Positions 49,013 to 59,934 are shown, counted from the first letter of the stretch. The stretch is 64,000 nt of DNA from Chloroflexota bacterium (GCA_021788625.1 JAJYKL010000006.1:1-64000); one strand, 5' to 3'. The notes: generated from the letters alone by a model not told the origin. Numbers and translations are program-made.

Positions 49013-49440
49013 GCGCGAGACCGCCGTCTTCCTGTTCTTCGTCGGCGGCTTCCTGCAGCTGGCCTGGCTGGACCGCATCGGCTCGGCGCTGCTCACCGGC
49101 GAGCCGCCCTACGGGCTGGCCAGCAACACCACGCTGCCCATTCAGGTGATGGACCTGGGCCTGATCGTGCCACTGGCGCTGCTCACCGGCGTGCTGCTGC
49201 GCCGCCATGCGTTGGGTTACCTGCTGGCCGCGGTGGTGCTGACTAAGTGCGCGGTGATGGGCCTGGCACTCGTGGCAAGATCATCGGCCAACTGGTGGCC
49301 GGGGTGGAGGTGTCCGCCGTCGAGGCGGTGATCTTCGGCGGCATCGCCGCTGCTGGACTCGTCATGGCAACACTGATGCTGCGGTCGGTGCGGGAGATGT
49401 CTGACTTCTCCGGAGAAGTCAGACATCTCCCGCCACATCC
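49005..49440 (+). pseudogene. frameshifted fragment of a multi-TM membrane protein
   Basis: ETAVFLFFVGGFLQLAWLDRIGSALLTGEPPYGLASNTTLPIQVMDLGLIVPLALLTGVLL..LALVA, then a frame shift near 49276 to KIIGQLVAGVEVSAVEAVIFGGIAAAGLVMATLMLRSV. Confidence 0.65.
49391..49432. repeat. dispersed palindrome family, copy 3 (perfect 42-bp palindrome)
   Basis: CGGGAGATGTCTGACTTCTCCGGAGAAGTCAGACATCTCCCG. Confidence 0.92.
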
Positions 49441-49446
49441 GGCTAA

Positions 49447-50325
49447 CTAGATCGTAAACTCCTGCGCGCCGCTCTGCGTGTAGCTGTGGATCGTTCCACT
49501 CGCGCGCAGGCGCGGGTCATCCTCATAGAGTGCACGCACAGTGTTGAAGTCGGGTACGTCGCCGTGTGTCAGCTCCGCAAGGCGGTCGAGCAAGGCCAGG
49601 TCATCAGGTGTAAGAGCCTCATCACGCGACTCGATGATGCCCCAGGTGTCCCAGGGCAGCAGTTCCATTTTGTTCAGCGCAGCCACGTCGCGCACGAAGT
49701 CGCCGCGCACGAACCACAGGCCGTGCATGTCGAAGATGCCGAAGGTGTCGGGGTTCGCCTGGCCTGAGCGACACATCTGCCAGGCCGCGCCACCCACGAT
49801 GAATTGATTGCGCGGCACGTCGAGCGGATTGAACGGAATCTTCAACACCTTGCACTGCAGGGCGTCGAGCTGGGCGTCAACCAGCACCCAGCGTGCCTGA
49901 TCCGCATTCCAGTACTCGCACACCCAGTGATCCTCAAAGTGGTCGGGCAAGAAATAGGCGCCGAAGCCGCAGCGAGCGCGCGCCGGAATGCCTTGATGCC
50001 GCAGGATGGAGACCAGCATGAGGGAGAAATCACGGCAATTGCCCACCAGCCGGCGTTCCAGCGGGCGCGCCTTGCTGAGCGGGCTGTCATCCAGCTCCAT
50101 CATGCGCGCCAGCCGGCGCTGCTGGGTACGTAACTGCACCTCGGCCTTTCGATCTTCCGGCAGCTCGATGCCATAACGCTGCGCCCAGAAGACGTGCAGT
50201 GAAGTCCCCTGCACCACCTTGACCAGGCTGGCAATGTCAGTCGGCAGGGAGTCGTATCGTTGTGCGTATTGGCCCGGGTCGCTCATAGGGCCCTGGAGAG
50301 AGAGGAAATCCTGTAGGGTGATCAT
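49447..50325 (-). CDS. transglutaminase-like domain protein
   Basis: LVGNCRDFSLMLVSILRHQGIPARARCGFGAYFLPDHFEDHWVCEYWNADQARWVLVDAQLD (Cys/His/Asp triad). Confidence 0.9.
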   Translation of the reverse strand: MITLQDFLSLQGPMSDPGQYAQRYDSLPTDIASLVKVVQGTSLHVFWAQRYGIELPEDRKAEVQLRTQQRRLARMMELDDSPLSKARPLERRLVGNCRDFSLMLVSILRHQGIPARARCGFGAYFLPDHFEDHWVCEYWNADQARWVLVDAQLDALQCKVLKIPFNPLDVPRNQFIVGGAAWQMCRSGQANPDTFGIFDMHGLWFVRGDFVRDVAALNKMELLPWDTWGIIESRDEALTPDDLALLDRLAELTHGDVPDFNTVRALYEDDPRLRASGTIHSYTQSGAQEFTI

Positions 50326-50419
50326 GATGGTCTCCTTGAATGGTTGGCGTACCTGTTATTATGAGGCCAGTGCATTTCCTCCGGCATTAGCGCTGGAGCA
50401 TGCACATAAACAGGGGTGA

Positions 50420-51307
50420 ATGGACATGATCCTCGTCACCGGCGCGGCCGGTTTTCTGGGCGGCTACGTGTGCCGCTCGCTCGCCGCGCGCGGCCACGAC
50501 GTCGTCGCCACGGACCGGTCTTTCGCTGTCCGCCTGCCTTGCCTCACGGAGCAGGGCGATTTGACAGATTTGGGCTTCCTTGCCAGTTTGTTTCGCACCT
50601 GTTCCTTTGACGCCATTGTTCACCTGGCATCTCTGCGTAATGCCGCATCACAACAGCGACCTGACGAAGCGCTACGCGTGAATATCGGCGGCAGCCTCGG
50701 CCTGCTCCAACTGGCCCGTCAATCCGGCGTGCCGAAGTTTATCTTCGGCAGTTCCATCAGCGCCTATGGTCCGAAGCCCTACTCACGTTATGGACAAGTG
50801 TCCGAGTCTGAGCCGGCCTCACCCGACAACGTCTACGGAGTGAGTAAGCGCTATATCGAAGTCGTCGGGAAGCAATATCGCAAGCAGAGTGACTTCCAGT
50901 TCGTCGCCTTGCGCATAGCGATGGCGGTCGGCGCGGGTGTAATGAGCACCGCATCGGCGTGGCGCGGCGAGATCTTTGAGAAGCTGCGGGCACCACAACA
51001 CACCTCCATCCACCTGCCCTACGCTGGTGGCGACTTTCTCCCGCTCGTCCATGCCGTAGACGTGGCGGAGATGATCCGGCGCCTAGTGGAGACCGAACGG
51101 ACAGCCCACACGATCTACAACACGCCCTGCGAGAACTGGCAGTGTAGCATGCTGGCCGAAACAATCGCATCGCTCAACCCCAACGTCGAACTCGTGATGG
51201 AAGCTGCCGCAACCCGTGGCGATCCGGAGGCAATCAACGGCCAGCGCTTCGTGGAGGAGTTTGGTTATCAGCCCACGCTTATTGGCAATCGTCTGCGCTC
51301 GCAATAA
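50420..51307 (+). CDS. NAD(P)-dependent epimerase/dehydratase
   Basis: MILVTGAAGFLGGYVCRSLAARGHDVVATDR; VYGVSKRYIEVVGKQY. Confidence 0.92.
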   Translation: MDMILVTGAAGFLGGYVCRSLAARGHDVVATDRSFAVRLPCLTEQGDLTDLGFLASLFRTCSFDAIVHLASLRNAASQQRPDEALRVNIGGSLGLLQLARQSGVPKFIFGSSISAYGPKPYSRYGQVSESEPASPDNVYGVSKRYIEVVGKQYRKQSDFQFVALRIAMAVGAGVMSTASAWRGEIFEKLRAPQHTSIHLPYAGGDFLPLVHAVDVAEMIRRLVETERTAHTIYNTPCENWQCSMLAETIASLNPNVELVMEAAATRGDPEAINGQRFVEEFGYQPTLIGNRLRSQ

Positions 51308-51333
51308 AGCCGGGAGATCGCTAACGGACTCTG

Positions 51334-51759
51334 TCAGGGCACGGTAATAGTGTACGGGTGGCTGGGGTAGATGCTCCCCGGGTAGTCAGGATTGTTCTTC
51401 TCCTGGGCCGGGCTATAACACTGCGCTGTGCGGACGTGCGTGGTGCAGACGGATCCAAATAAGCCGGCCGCGGTCATGAGGTTCAGCAGAAGCACCAACA
51501 CCATTGCGCCCACTGCCATGAGCACGGTGATGAGGATCACCGCCCGGTCGTGTGTTTCATCGCTGACAGGCTCCTCCGGTTCAGGTGCATATAGGGCGTG
51601 CTCGAACGAGTCGTCGTCATCCGGGCTGTCGAAGCCCTCGTCAAACAGTTCGTCGGGCGTCTCGTCTTCGTCTGTGGGCTGGGAGTTGGCTCCCGCCACG
51701 TCCGCTCGCAGGAGTTGTTGTGCTTTGATCATGATGCACCTCCTCGCTGCAGATATCAC
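51334..51759 (-). CDS. acidic single-TM hypothetical protein
   Basis: Asp/Glu-rich N-terminal region followed by VILITVLMAVGAMVLVLLLNLMTAAGLF. Likely start MIKAQQ at 51735. Confidence 0.55.
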   Translation of the reverse strand: MISAARRCIMIKAQQLLRADVAGANSQPTDEDETPDELFDEGFDSPDDDDSFEHALYAPEPEEPVSDETHDRAVILITVLMAVGAMVLVLLLNLMTAAGLFGSVCTTHVRTAQCYSPAQEKNNPDYPGSIYPSHPYTITVP

Positions 51760-52093
51760 GTCTTTGGCGGCCAGCAGTTGGCCGCCAGATTTTCGCGCGC
51801 CCCTGCCCTCCCCAGTGTTTGTTTTGATATTTCCCGAGAGCCTACAGGCCGATATTCACTCCAAGGCCGCTGCCATTCCGGCTGCTCCCTGCAGCGTTAC
51901 CAGGCGTGATGGCTTATGCCATGATATTGTACATGCGAAGGATATCTTATGAATATCATCAACCATGCTTAATATGGTGAATAGAGGCATGACGGCTTCA
52001 CATAACTTTTATCAAATGACCGGTTAGGTCGGAATGTAACAACGAATGCGCCTTACAATCACTGAACGAATTACATGACAGGCAGGTCCGGAC

Positions 52094-52846
52094 ATGGAAT
52101 CAACACAACAACAGGGTTATTATGAAAGACAGGCCGCGTACTATGATGCCATCTACGCAGGCCATGGCAAAGACTACGCAGCCGAATCAGAGGCATTGCA
52201 CGGCATTATTGAGGCATATAAGAAGACAGCGGGAAAGGACCTGCTCGACGTGGCATGCGGCACCGGCGTCCATCTGACATACCTGAAGAACTGGTATACG
52301 GCGGAAGGTCTGGACCTGGACGCGAGCATGCTCAACGTCGCCCGCCTGCGGCACCCTGATCTCACCTTCCATCGCGCTGACATGACCACCTTCGACCTGG
52401 GAAGGCAGTATGACGCAGTAACCTGCCTGTTCAGCGCGATCGGATATGCCAGGACGCTCGACGGCCTCAATGCGGCCATCGACCACATGGCCCGGCACGT
52501 CCGGCCAGGGGGAGTGCTTGTTGTCGAGCCGTGGTTCTCTCCGGAACAGTGGCAGGTGGGCACAACCCACGCGACCTATATCGATCAATCCGGCCTAAAG
52601 CTGGCCAGAATGAGCATCTCTGAAAGGAAAGGCGATGTATCCGTGCTGCGCTTCCACTTTCTGGTTGCTACCCTGGCGGATGTGCAGTATTTCAACGAAC
52701 TGCACGAATTGGGGCTCTTTACGCAGGAGCAATACCTGGCGGCATTTACTTCGACAGGGCTGGCTGTTGGATACAACGAGCAGGGACTTACGGGACGGGG
52801 ACTGTACGTCGGTATAAAACCGCTGCAGACGAATGATGCAACCTGA
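52094..52846 (+). CDS. class I SAM-dependent methyltransferase
   Basis: KDLLDVACGTGVHLTYLKN..EGLDLDASMLNVARLRHPDLTFHRADMTTFDLGRQYDAVTCLFSAIGY. Confidence 0.93.
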   Translation: MESTQQQGYYERQAAYYDAIYAGHGKDYAAESEALHGIIEAYKKTAGKDLLDVACGTGVHLTYLKNWYTAEGLDLDASMLNVARLRHPDLTFHRADMTTFDLGRQYDAVTCLFSAIGYARTLDGLNAAIDHMARHVRPGGVLVVEPWFSPEQWQVGTTHATYIDQSGLKLARMSISERKGDVSVLRFHFLVATLADVQYFNELHELGLFTQEQYLAAFTSTGLAVGYNEQGLTGRGLYVGIKPLQTNDAT

Positions 52847-53052
52847 TTGACTTCTGAGTTATTCGGCTTACCATGTATGGTGAAAGCAGCTGCGATCGGC
52901 TCAACGAGCCGTAATCGATGGCAGCTTCTCTACAACTTCAATAACTTGGACTGTAGCCATACATCCTTGACCTCTGAGAACGAAGCTTTCGCTGTGGGCA
53001 GATGAACCCCTTTTGGTATTGCTGCGTAAGTCGCAACTTCAGGAGGACTGAC

Positions 53053-53739
53053 ATGGCAACCATAACTATCTCCCGCGAGTACGGTAGTGGCGGTGATGAG
53101 ATCGCCATCCGCGTGTGCGACATGCTGGGATATCGCTACTTCGACAAGGCTCTCATGGCACGGCTCGTCGCTGAAACGGGTCTGTCTGAGGGCGAGATCG
53201 TGGACTTCTCCGAAGATCACTATAAACTGCGGAGCTTCATGGATCGTTTACTTGCCTGGCGCGGCCCGCGTGAGTTAAGCCGGGTTGCTTCCTGGCGCGA
53301 AGACACAGGCGGAACCCGCAAGAAAGAAGTCTCTATTCTGAACGAGGCTGAAGGCGTTGCGCTGGTGCAGGGTGCCATTCGAGCGGTTTACAAACAGGGC
53401 AACGTCGTGATCGTCGGGCGAGGTGGCCAGGCCATATTGAAGGGCCTGCCGGGTGTGCTCCATGTGCGGATCCACGCTCCCTCTGAGATACGCTATAAGC
53501 GTATTGCCACGACGGAGGACATCCACCTCTTCAACCTGCAAAAGGAACTGGACGAACACGACCGGGCAGCGGCCGACTACCTGCAGCGATTCTACGATGT
53601 CAACTGGGATGATTCATCGCTGTATGACCTGGTGATCAACACCACCCAAATCAACGTCGAGGCGGCAGCCCAGATCATCGTCGAGGCGGTCAAACACCTG
53701 CCAGTTTCTGAAACGCCGGGGGAAAAAGCCCAGGCATAG
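53053..53739 (+). CDS. cytidylate kinase-like family protein
   Basis: MATITISREYGSGGDEIAIRVCDMLGYRYFDKALM..VVIVGRGGQAILKGLPGVLHVRIHAP. Confidence 0.9.
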   Translation: MATITISREYGSGGDEIAIRVCDMLGYRYFDKALMARLVAETGLSEGEIVDFSEDHYKLRSFMDRLLAWRGPRELSRVASWREDTGGTRKKEVSILNEAEGVALVQGAIRAVYKQGNVVIVGRGGQAILKGLPGVLHVRIHAPSEIRYKRIATTEDIHLFNLQKELDEHDRAAADYLQRFYDVNWDDSSLYDLVINTTQINVEAAAQIIVEAVKHLPVSETPGEKAQA

Positions 53740-53973
53740 TGCAGACCGTTCAAGAAGCCCTCGCCACCCTCCGTTCCTCCTGAGAATGATGGAACGGAGG
53801 GCATTGCGCGCCCCGCACTACAGTTGAGCGATCCATCCTGCGAGGTAAAATCCCTTTCGCATATATGCGCTCTGTTTACGCGAGTGGCGCGGACTGCCTG
53901 GATGAGCAGCGAGCAGAATGTCTTGGACACACTCGCTCCTGGCACGTTGCCACCAGGTGGAGGACTACATCCG

Positions 53974-55449
53974 ATGGATAACCATGCCCTGCAGGCTCTG
54001 ATCGACGCGCTGACGTCACTGTATCCCCCGGACCGGCTACTGAGCAAGGCCGGGGAACTGGCTCCGTATGAGTCCGATGCGCTGACAGCCTACCGCGTCC
54101 GGCCAGCCGTGGTGGTGATTCCTGAGACACAGGACGAGGTGATTCAGACCGTAAAGCTGTGCCATGCGCACAAGGTGCCGTTCGTGGCGCGTGGCAGCGG
54201 CACCAGTCTGTCGGGCGGGTCACTACCGGTGAAGGATGGCATCGTCATCGCTTTGAACCGGCTCAATCACATCCTCAAGCTGGACCCGCGCGAGCGTATT
54301 GCTGTCGTCGAGGCCGGTACGATCAATCTGGACATTACCAAGGCTGCCGCCCCCTACGATCTGTACTACGCGCCCGATCCGTCCAGCCAGCAAATTTGCA
54401 CCATCGGCGGCAATGTGGCCTTCAACTCCGGCGGCGCACACTGCCTGAAGTACGGCATGACTTCGAACCACATCCTGGGTCTGAAGGTTGTGTTGCCTGA
54501 TGGCCAGGTGGTGCGCCTGGGCGGCGAGAGCACCGAAGCGGTCGGGCCAGACCTGGTGGGTCTGTTCGTCGGATCGGAAGGGCTGTTTGGCATCGTGCTG
54601 GAGATCACGGTGCGCCTTTTGCCGCGACCGGAGAAATATCACACACTTCTGGCCGCGTATTCCACGCTTGAGGCAGCCGGCGAAGCCGTTTCACGCGTTG
54701 TGGCGTCGGGGTTGTTGCCGGGAGCATTGGAGATCATGGATCGGCTGGCGATCCAGGCGGCCGAGGCGGCTGTGCACCCCAACTATCCCAAGGGCGCACA
54801 GGCCATCCTGATTGTGGAACTGGAAGGCGAGCCGGAAGAGGTGAGCGAGGAGACCCAGCGACTGGAGCAGGTTATCCGTGAGTCGGGTGCGTACGAGGTG
54901 CGCGTGGCACAGGACGCATCTGATCGCCAGCGCATCTGGAAAGGCCGCAAAAGCGCGTTCTCCGCGGTGGGCCGGCTCAGCCCCGACTACATCGTACAGG
55001 ATGGAGTGGTGCCGCGCAGCCGCCTGAGCGAGGCACTGGCTGAGATCAAGCGGCTGGGTGAGCAATACGGCCTCCGCGTGGCGAATGTCTTTCATGCTGG
55101 CGATGGGAATCTGCACCCGCTCATTCTCTACGACGGCCGCGAGGCGGGTGCGTTGGAGCGCGCCGAAAAACTGGCCGGTGAGATCCTGGACCTGTGCATC
55201 CGCTTCGGGGGGTCCATCACGGGCGAGCACGGCGTGGCAGTGGAGAAGCGCGACTACCTGCCGCGCATGTACAGCGAGACCGACCTGGACGTGATGTGGA
55301 GGCTGCGTTGTGCCATCGACCCGGAGCAGATCGCCAATCCCGGCAAGATGTTTCCTCCTGGCACGGGTGGCAACGGTGTTGTTTCGCCCGTGGCGCACTC
55401 CACCAACCTGCATCCCCTGGATCAGGCAGGCATCATCTCTCGTGAGTGA
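53974..55449 (+). CDS. FAD-linked oxidase, glycolate oxidase GlcD-like
   Basis: [44 protein letters not shown]; ..[36 protein letters not shown] opens at 53824; MDNHAL is the likely start. Confidence 0.92.
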   Translation: MDNHALQALIDALTSLYPPDRLLSKAGELAPYESDALTAYRVRPAVVVIPETQDEVIQTVKLCHAHKVPFVARGSGTSLSGGSLPVKDGIVIALNRLNHILKLDPRERIAVVEAGTINLDITKAAAPYDLYYAPDPSSQQICTIGGNVAFNSGGAHCLKYGMTSNHILGLKVVLPDGQVVRLGGESTEAVGPDLVGLFVGSEGLFGIVLEITVRLLPRPEKYHTLLAAYSTLEAAGEAVSRVVASGLLPGALEIMDRLAIQAAEAAVHPNYPKGAQAILIVELEGEPEEVSEETQRLEQVIRESGAYEVRVAQDASDRQRIWKGRKSAFSAVGRLSPDYIVQDGVVPRSRLSEALAEIKRLGEQYGLRVANVFHAGDGNLHPLILYDGREAGALERAEKLAGEILDLCIRFGGSITGEHGVAVEKRDYLPRMYSETDLDVMWRLRCAIDPEQIANPGKMFPPGTGGNGVVSPVAHSTNLHPLDQAGIISRE

Positions 55450-55453
55450 AGTA

Positions 55454-55505
55454 GCCACGAATGAACCCGGATCTGAAAATGATTCGTATCTGTGTTCATC
55501 TGTGG
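55454..55505. repeat. CACGAAT-related intergenic inverted repeat
   Basis: CCACGAATGAAC (55454-55465) / GTTCATCTGTGG (55494-55505). Confidence 0.6.
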
Positions 55506-55519
55506 TTTATTGGTAAACG

Positions 55520-56608
55520 ATGATTCACATTGAGTCGATCGAAGATGTGCAACGCGCGATGCGCGCATGTGCTCACGTGCTACCGCGCGGGGGCGGCAGT
55601 AAACCTGCGTTATCGGTGCCGCCACCTGACGTCGAGGAGCTGGACCTTTCGAACTTAAAGGGCGTGGTGGAGTACAACCCGGGCGAGTACACTTTCACTG
55701 CACGAGCCGGGACGCGCATCGACGAGGTTCAGGCTCTACTCGCCGGTCATGGCCAGTATCTGCCATTCGACCCGCCCCTCGCGGAACACGGCGCCACGCT
55801 CGGGGGGACGTTGGCCGCAGGGCTCAGCGGTCCTGGGCGTTATCGCTATGGTGGCGTGCGCGACTTCATCCTCGGCGTGCGCCTGGTGGATGGCACGGGA
55901 CAGTTGGTGCGGGGCGGGGGCAAGGTGGTGAAGAATGCAGCAGGCTTTGACATCCCCAAGCTGATGGTGGGCAGCCTTGGCCGGTTCGGCGTGCTGGTGG
56001 AACTCACCTTTAAGGTTTTCCCCCAGGCCGATGCATTCACCACCGTGCGACAGCCGTGTGCTAAATTGGAATCAGCCGTGGCCGCGCTTGAGCGCGTCTA
56101 CCTGGCGCGACTGGACGTGGACTCGCTCGACCTGATGCCAGGCGAGGGCGGTTCGGCAACCGTGTGGGTGCGTCTGGCCGGCATGCCAGGAGTCCTTCAC
56201 GCGCGAGCCGAGCGCGTGCGCGCTCTGCTCGGGGGCGGCGATGTGTTGGACGGTACGGACGACTTTCTCGCCTGGCGCGAAGCGCGCGAGTTCACGTGGG
56301 TGCCGCCCGGCTGGACGCTGGTGAAGGTGCCGCTCACGCCTGGGCGAATCGCGGGGCTGGAGGCGATACTCGACCCACTGCAGGCGCAGCGGCGCTATAG
56401 CGGAGGTGGCAACGTGGCGTGGGTGGCTCTGCCTGATACCGTGCCGGCGCAGAGGTTGGATGGCATCCTTTTGCCAGCCGGTTTGGCCGGTTTGATCTTG
56501 TTCGGTCCTGCGGGTAAAGTGCGTATCGGCGCGCGTGAGAATGAGGTATTTGAACGGCGCGTAAAGGCGGTGTTCGATCCGGCTGGGCGGCTGCCGGATT
56601 TGGCGTAG
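55520..56608 (+). CDS. FAD-binding protein, GlcE-like subunit
   Basis: [93 protein letters not shown]. Confidence 0.92.
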   Translation: MIHIESIEDVQRAMRACAHVLPRGGGSKPALSVPPPDVEELDLSNLKGVVEYNPGEYTFTARAGTRIDEVQALLAGHGQYLPFDPPLAEHGATLGGTLAAGLSGPGRYRYGGVRDFILGVRLVDGTGQLVRGGGKVVKNAAGFDIPKLMVGSLGRFGVLVELTFKVFPQADAFTTVRQPCAKLESAVAALERVYLARLDVDSLDLMPGEGGSATVWVRLAGMPGVLHARAERVRALLGGGDVLDGTDDFLAWREAREFTWVPPGWTLVKVPLTPGRIAGLEAILDPLQAQRRYSGGGNVAWVALPDTVPAQRLDGILLPAGLAGLILFGPAGKVRIGARENEVFERRVKAVFDPAGRLPDLA

Positions 56609-56624
56609 ATCGAGTGGACTCTCA

Positions 56625-57911
56625 ATGCAACATACGATATCCATAGACCAGATCGGCCCGAATGGTGTAGAGATGGCGCGCGCGGTGGAGCAATGCGTGC
56701 ACTGTGGGTTCTGCCTGTCCACCTGCCCGACATACCTTACACTGGGCGAGGAGATGGACTCGCCGCGCGGGCGCATCGTCCTGATGAAGTCGGCTCTGGA
56801 GGGCACCCTCCCCCTGTTGGACAGCCTGCCCTTTGTGGATCGCTGCCTCGGGTGCATGGCGTGCGTCACCGCGTGTCCTTCAGGTGTGCAGTATGGCAAT
56901 CTTCTGATACCCTTTCGCGTGCGAGCTGAACCGCTGCGCCCCCGTACCCTCACGGAGCGGGTTGGCCGCACGCTCGTCCACGAGACGCTGCCCTATCCCG
57001 CACGCTTCCGCGTGGCAGCGACGGCAGGCCGATTGGCGGAGCTGCTGCGGCCACATCTACCGGAGCCGTTCTCCGCAATGCTCGGCCTCCTGCCAGATCA
57101 TCTGCCGCGCGATGCGGAGCCGCTGCCTTACCTCTACCCAGCCGCAGGCAAACCCAAAGCGCGCGTCGCACTGCTGGCAGGTTGCGTGCAGCAGGTGCTG
57201 GCGCCGGATATAAACTGGGCCACGTTACGCGTGCTGGCACGCCAGGGCATCGAAGTGGTCGTCCCACATGGCCAGGGCTGCTGTGGCTCGCTCATGATGC
57301 ACGATGGCGATGACGAGGGAGCGCGCCGGCTTGCGCGCGTCAACTTACGCGCCTTCCCGACCGACGTGGACGCAATCGTGACCAATGCGGCCGGGTGCGG
57401 CTCGGGTATGAAGGAATATGGCCTGCTCTTTCAGGACGAACCGGATGAAGAGCAGGCGCGCGCTTTCGCCGGGAAGGTGCGCGACGTAACCGAATTCCTG
57501 GTGGGTTTCGAGATGGCGCCTGCATCGCTGCCGGATCCGGTCCGGCTGGCCTACCACGACGCCTGTCACCTGGCACACGCGCAGGGTATTGTCGGCGCGC
57601 CACGCAAGCTGCTGGGCGCCGTCTCCAATCTCACCGTGCTGGAAATCCCCGAAGGCGAGTTGTGCTGCGGCTCGGCCGGCACCTACAACGTGGAGCAACC
57701 AGAACTGGCCGCGAAGATTGGCGAGCGCAAGGCGAAGAATATCCTGCGCACCGGAGCAGACGCAGTGGCGGCTGGCAATATCGGCTGCATCGTCCAGATC
57801 CGCACCCACCTGGCCCGACTCGGCAGCTCTCTGCCCGTGTTGCACACGATCGAAGTGCTGGACCGCGCCTACCGGAACGCACCCCTATTCACCACAAATG
57901 AACATAGATAA
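56625..57911 (+). CDS. (Fe-S)-binding protein, GlcF-like subunit
   Basis: [49 protein letters not shown]-type motifs ([23 protein letters not shown]). Confidence 0.95.
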   Translation: MQHTISIDQIGPNGVEMARAVEQCVHCGFCLSTCPTYLTLGEEMDSPRGRIVLMKSALEGTLPLLDSLPFVDRCLGCMACVTACPSGVQYGNLLIPFRVRAEPLRPRTLTERVGRTLVHETLPYPARFRVAATAGRLAELLRPHLPEPFSAMLGLLPDHLPRDAEPLPYLYPAAGKPKARVALLAGCVQQVLAPDINWATLRVLARQGIEVVVPHGQGCCGSLMMHDGDDEGARRLARVNLRAFPTDVDAIVTNAAGCGSGMKEYGLLFQDEPDEEQARAFAGKVRDVTEFLVGFEMAPASLPDPVRLAYHDACHLAHAQGIVGAPRKLLGAVSNLTVLEIPEGELCCGSAGTYNVEQPELAAKIGERKAKNILRTGADAVAAGNIGCIVQIRTHLARLGSSLPVLHTIEVLDRAYRNAPLFTTNEHR

Positions 57912-57982
57912 GTACGGATCGGGTATCCATTTGTATTCGTGATCATCTTTGGTATATTCCAAGCCGCTATATAGTTGAGCTC

Positions 57983-59119
57983 ATGAATGCACTCCAGCGC
58001 TTTTATGCATGCCTGAACTACGAACCGGTGGACCGGGCGCCCTTCTGGATCTGGGGCCCGTGGCCCGAGACAGCCGAGCTATGGCGCCCGCACGGTTATA
58101 ACCCCGATCGCCCACCGGACCTTGGCGACGACCCGCGCACCAACGAGGGCGGCTGGTTCTTCCCCCACCCGCCGTTCGAGCACCGGGTGCTGGAGGAGGA
58201 CGCCGCGCACGTGTTGTACGTGAACCACGAGGGCATCTTAATGCGCGAGCGCCGGGATCAGCCGATGAGCTCGATGCCGCAGTTCGTCAAGTTCCCGGTG
58301 GAAACACGCGAGGAGTTCCGGCGCTTCTGGCGCGAGCGCATGCAGCCGGACCTGGCAAAGCGCATCGGGCCAGACTGGCGCGAGCAACTGCTCGCCCGGC
58401 GCGCGCTACCGCAGCCCTTCATCATCATCTCCGACCGCTGGGGTGGCTTCTTTGGTCCCCTGCGCAATCTGACGGGCGTGCAGCGGCTATGCACGCTCTT
58501 CTATGATGATGCGGATTTTGTGGACGAGATGATGGACGCCGACGCCGACTTCATCATCGCCATGATGTCGCAGATCCTGGACGTGGTCTCCATCGACGCG
58601 TTCGGCTTCTGGGAGGACATGGCCTACAAGACGGCGCCGCTGTTATCGCCGCGCCTGGCCCGGAGCCACATGCTGCCGCGCTACCGGCGCGTGGTGGACT
58701 TTCTGCGTGGGCGCGGCGTGCCCTTCGTCGGGCTCGACAGCGACGGCCGGGTCGACCAACTGATTCCCGTCTGGATGGACGCGGGGCTGAACTTCCTCTA
58801 CCCGTTCGAGGTGCAGGCCGGCATGGACGTGCTGGCGGTGCGCCGCAAGTACGGGCGAGGCTTGCGGCTGTGGGGCGGGGTGGACAAGCGAGCGCTGGCG
58901 CACGGGCGAGGAGCGATCGACGCCGAGTTGGAGCGCGTACGGCCGCTCATCGCGGAGGGCGGCTTCATTCCCCACACCGATCACTCCATCCCACCCGACG
59001 TAGCCTACGAGGACTTTCTCTACTACGGGCGACGGATGCGCGAGGTGTGTGAGGAGGCGGCTTCATCGCCGTCGCCCACGCAGGCTGCATGGTCGGGCCG
59101 GGGCGAAGCGGGAAGGTAG
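57983..59119 (+). CDS. uroporphyrinogen decarboxylase (UroD) family protein
   Basis: MNALQRFYACLNYEPVDRAPFWIWGPW..FVGLDSDGRVDQLIPVWMDAGLNFLYPFEVQAGMDVLAVRRKYGRGLRLWGGVDKRAL. Confidence 0.88.
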   Translation: MNALQRFYACLNYEPVDRAPFWIWGPWPETAELWRPHGYNPDRPPDLGDDPRTNEGGWFFPHPPFEHRVLEEDAAHVLYVNHEGILMRERRDQPMSSMPQFVKFPVETREEFRRFWRERMQPDLAKRIGPDWREQLLARRALPQPFIIISDRWGGFFGPLRNLTGVQRLCTLFYDDADFVDEMMDADADFIIAMMSQILDVVSIDAFGFWEDMAYKTAPLLSPRLARSHMLPRYRRVVDFLRGRGVPFVGLDSDGRVDQLIPVWMDAGLNFLYPFEVQAGMDVLAVRRKYGRGLRLWGGVDKRALAHGRGAIDAELERVRPLIAEGGFIPHTDHSIPPDVAYEDFLYYGRRMREVCEEAASSPSPTQAAWSGRGEAGR

Positions 59120-59934
59120 GTTTGTAGGGCTGGCGTCGAATCCGGCGGGTTCGGCGGTTCGGGTACGCCGGCCACGATCACCTGCAAGCCAGAGGCGCGC
59201 AACTGCTCCAAAATGCCAGGCGCAGCGCCGTTATCGGTGATGATTGTGGACACTCTATCCAGCGGCACAATTTGCACCAGCGACGCCTTGCCCAGCTTGC
59301 CGGAATCGACCAGGGCGATGGTCTGGCGGGCAGCTCGCATCATGCTCTGCTTCAGGCGAATGCGCCGCATATTCGTGTCCATGAAGCCGTGTTGCAAGTC
59401 CACACTGCGCAGGCCCATGAAGTAGCGATCGGCATGCAGCCGGCCGAAGGCTTCCTCGACTTCCGGCCCCTCCAGGGACATGGTGACCGGGTCCAGCATG
59501 CCGGTGCCGGGCACGATCACCGTTACGAAGGGCAGCGCCCCAGCCTCCAATGCCACGTTGAGCGCCGCCGTGATCACGTGGAGCGAGTTGATGCCGCGCA
59601 GGTGGCACACCATCTCGAGCGTGGTGCTCCCGGCGTCGATGATGATGTTTTCTCCCGGTTGGACCAATTGAGCCGCGGCCGCGCCGATCAGGCGCTTCTC
59701 ACGCTCGTGCAGGCGCGCGCGCTCCTGGACGGTCTGGTCCAGTTCGGCGCCGCGAACCAAGACAGCACCCCCGAAGGTGCGTAGGACTTCGCCGCGCTTC
59801 TCCAACGCCTCTAGGTCTTTGCGTACAGTGATCGCGGAGACTCCCAGGCGCTCCACCATTTCCTGGATTGACACGCGTTCCTGAGACTTGATGATCTCGT
59901 AAAGTGCGCTAAGCCTGAGCTCTTTTCTGTTCAC
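59023..59934 (-). CDS. DeoR/GlpR family transcriptional regulator
   Basis: NRKELRLSALYEIIKSQERVSIQEMVERLGVSAITVRKDLEALEKRGEVLRTFGGAVL. GTG start proposed at 59934; ORF opens at 60015. Confidence 0.93.
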   Translation of the reverse strand: MNRKELRLSALYEIIKSQERVSIQEMVERLGVSAITVRKDLEALEKRGEVLRTFGGAVLVRGAELDQTVQERARLHEREKRLIGAAAAQLVQPGENIIIDAGSTTLEMVCHLRGINSLHVITAALNVALEAGALPFVTVIVPGTGMLDPVTMSLEGPEVEEAFGRLHADRYFMGLRSVDLQHGFMDTNMRRIRLKQSMMRAARQTIALVDSGKLGKASLVQIVPLDRVSTIITDNGAAPGILEQLRASGLQVIVAGVPEPPNPPDSTPALQTYLPASPRPDHAACVGDGDEAASSHTSRIRRP

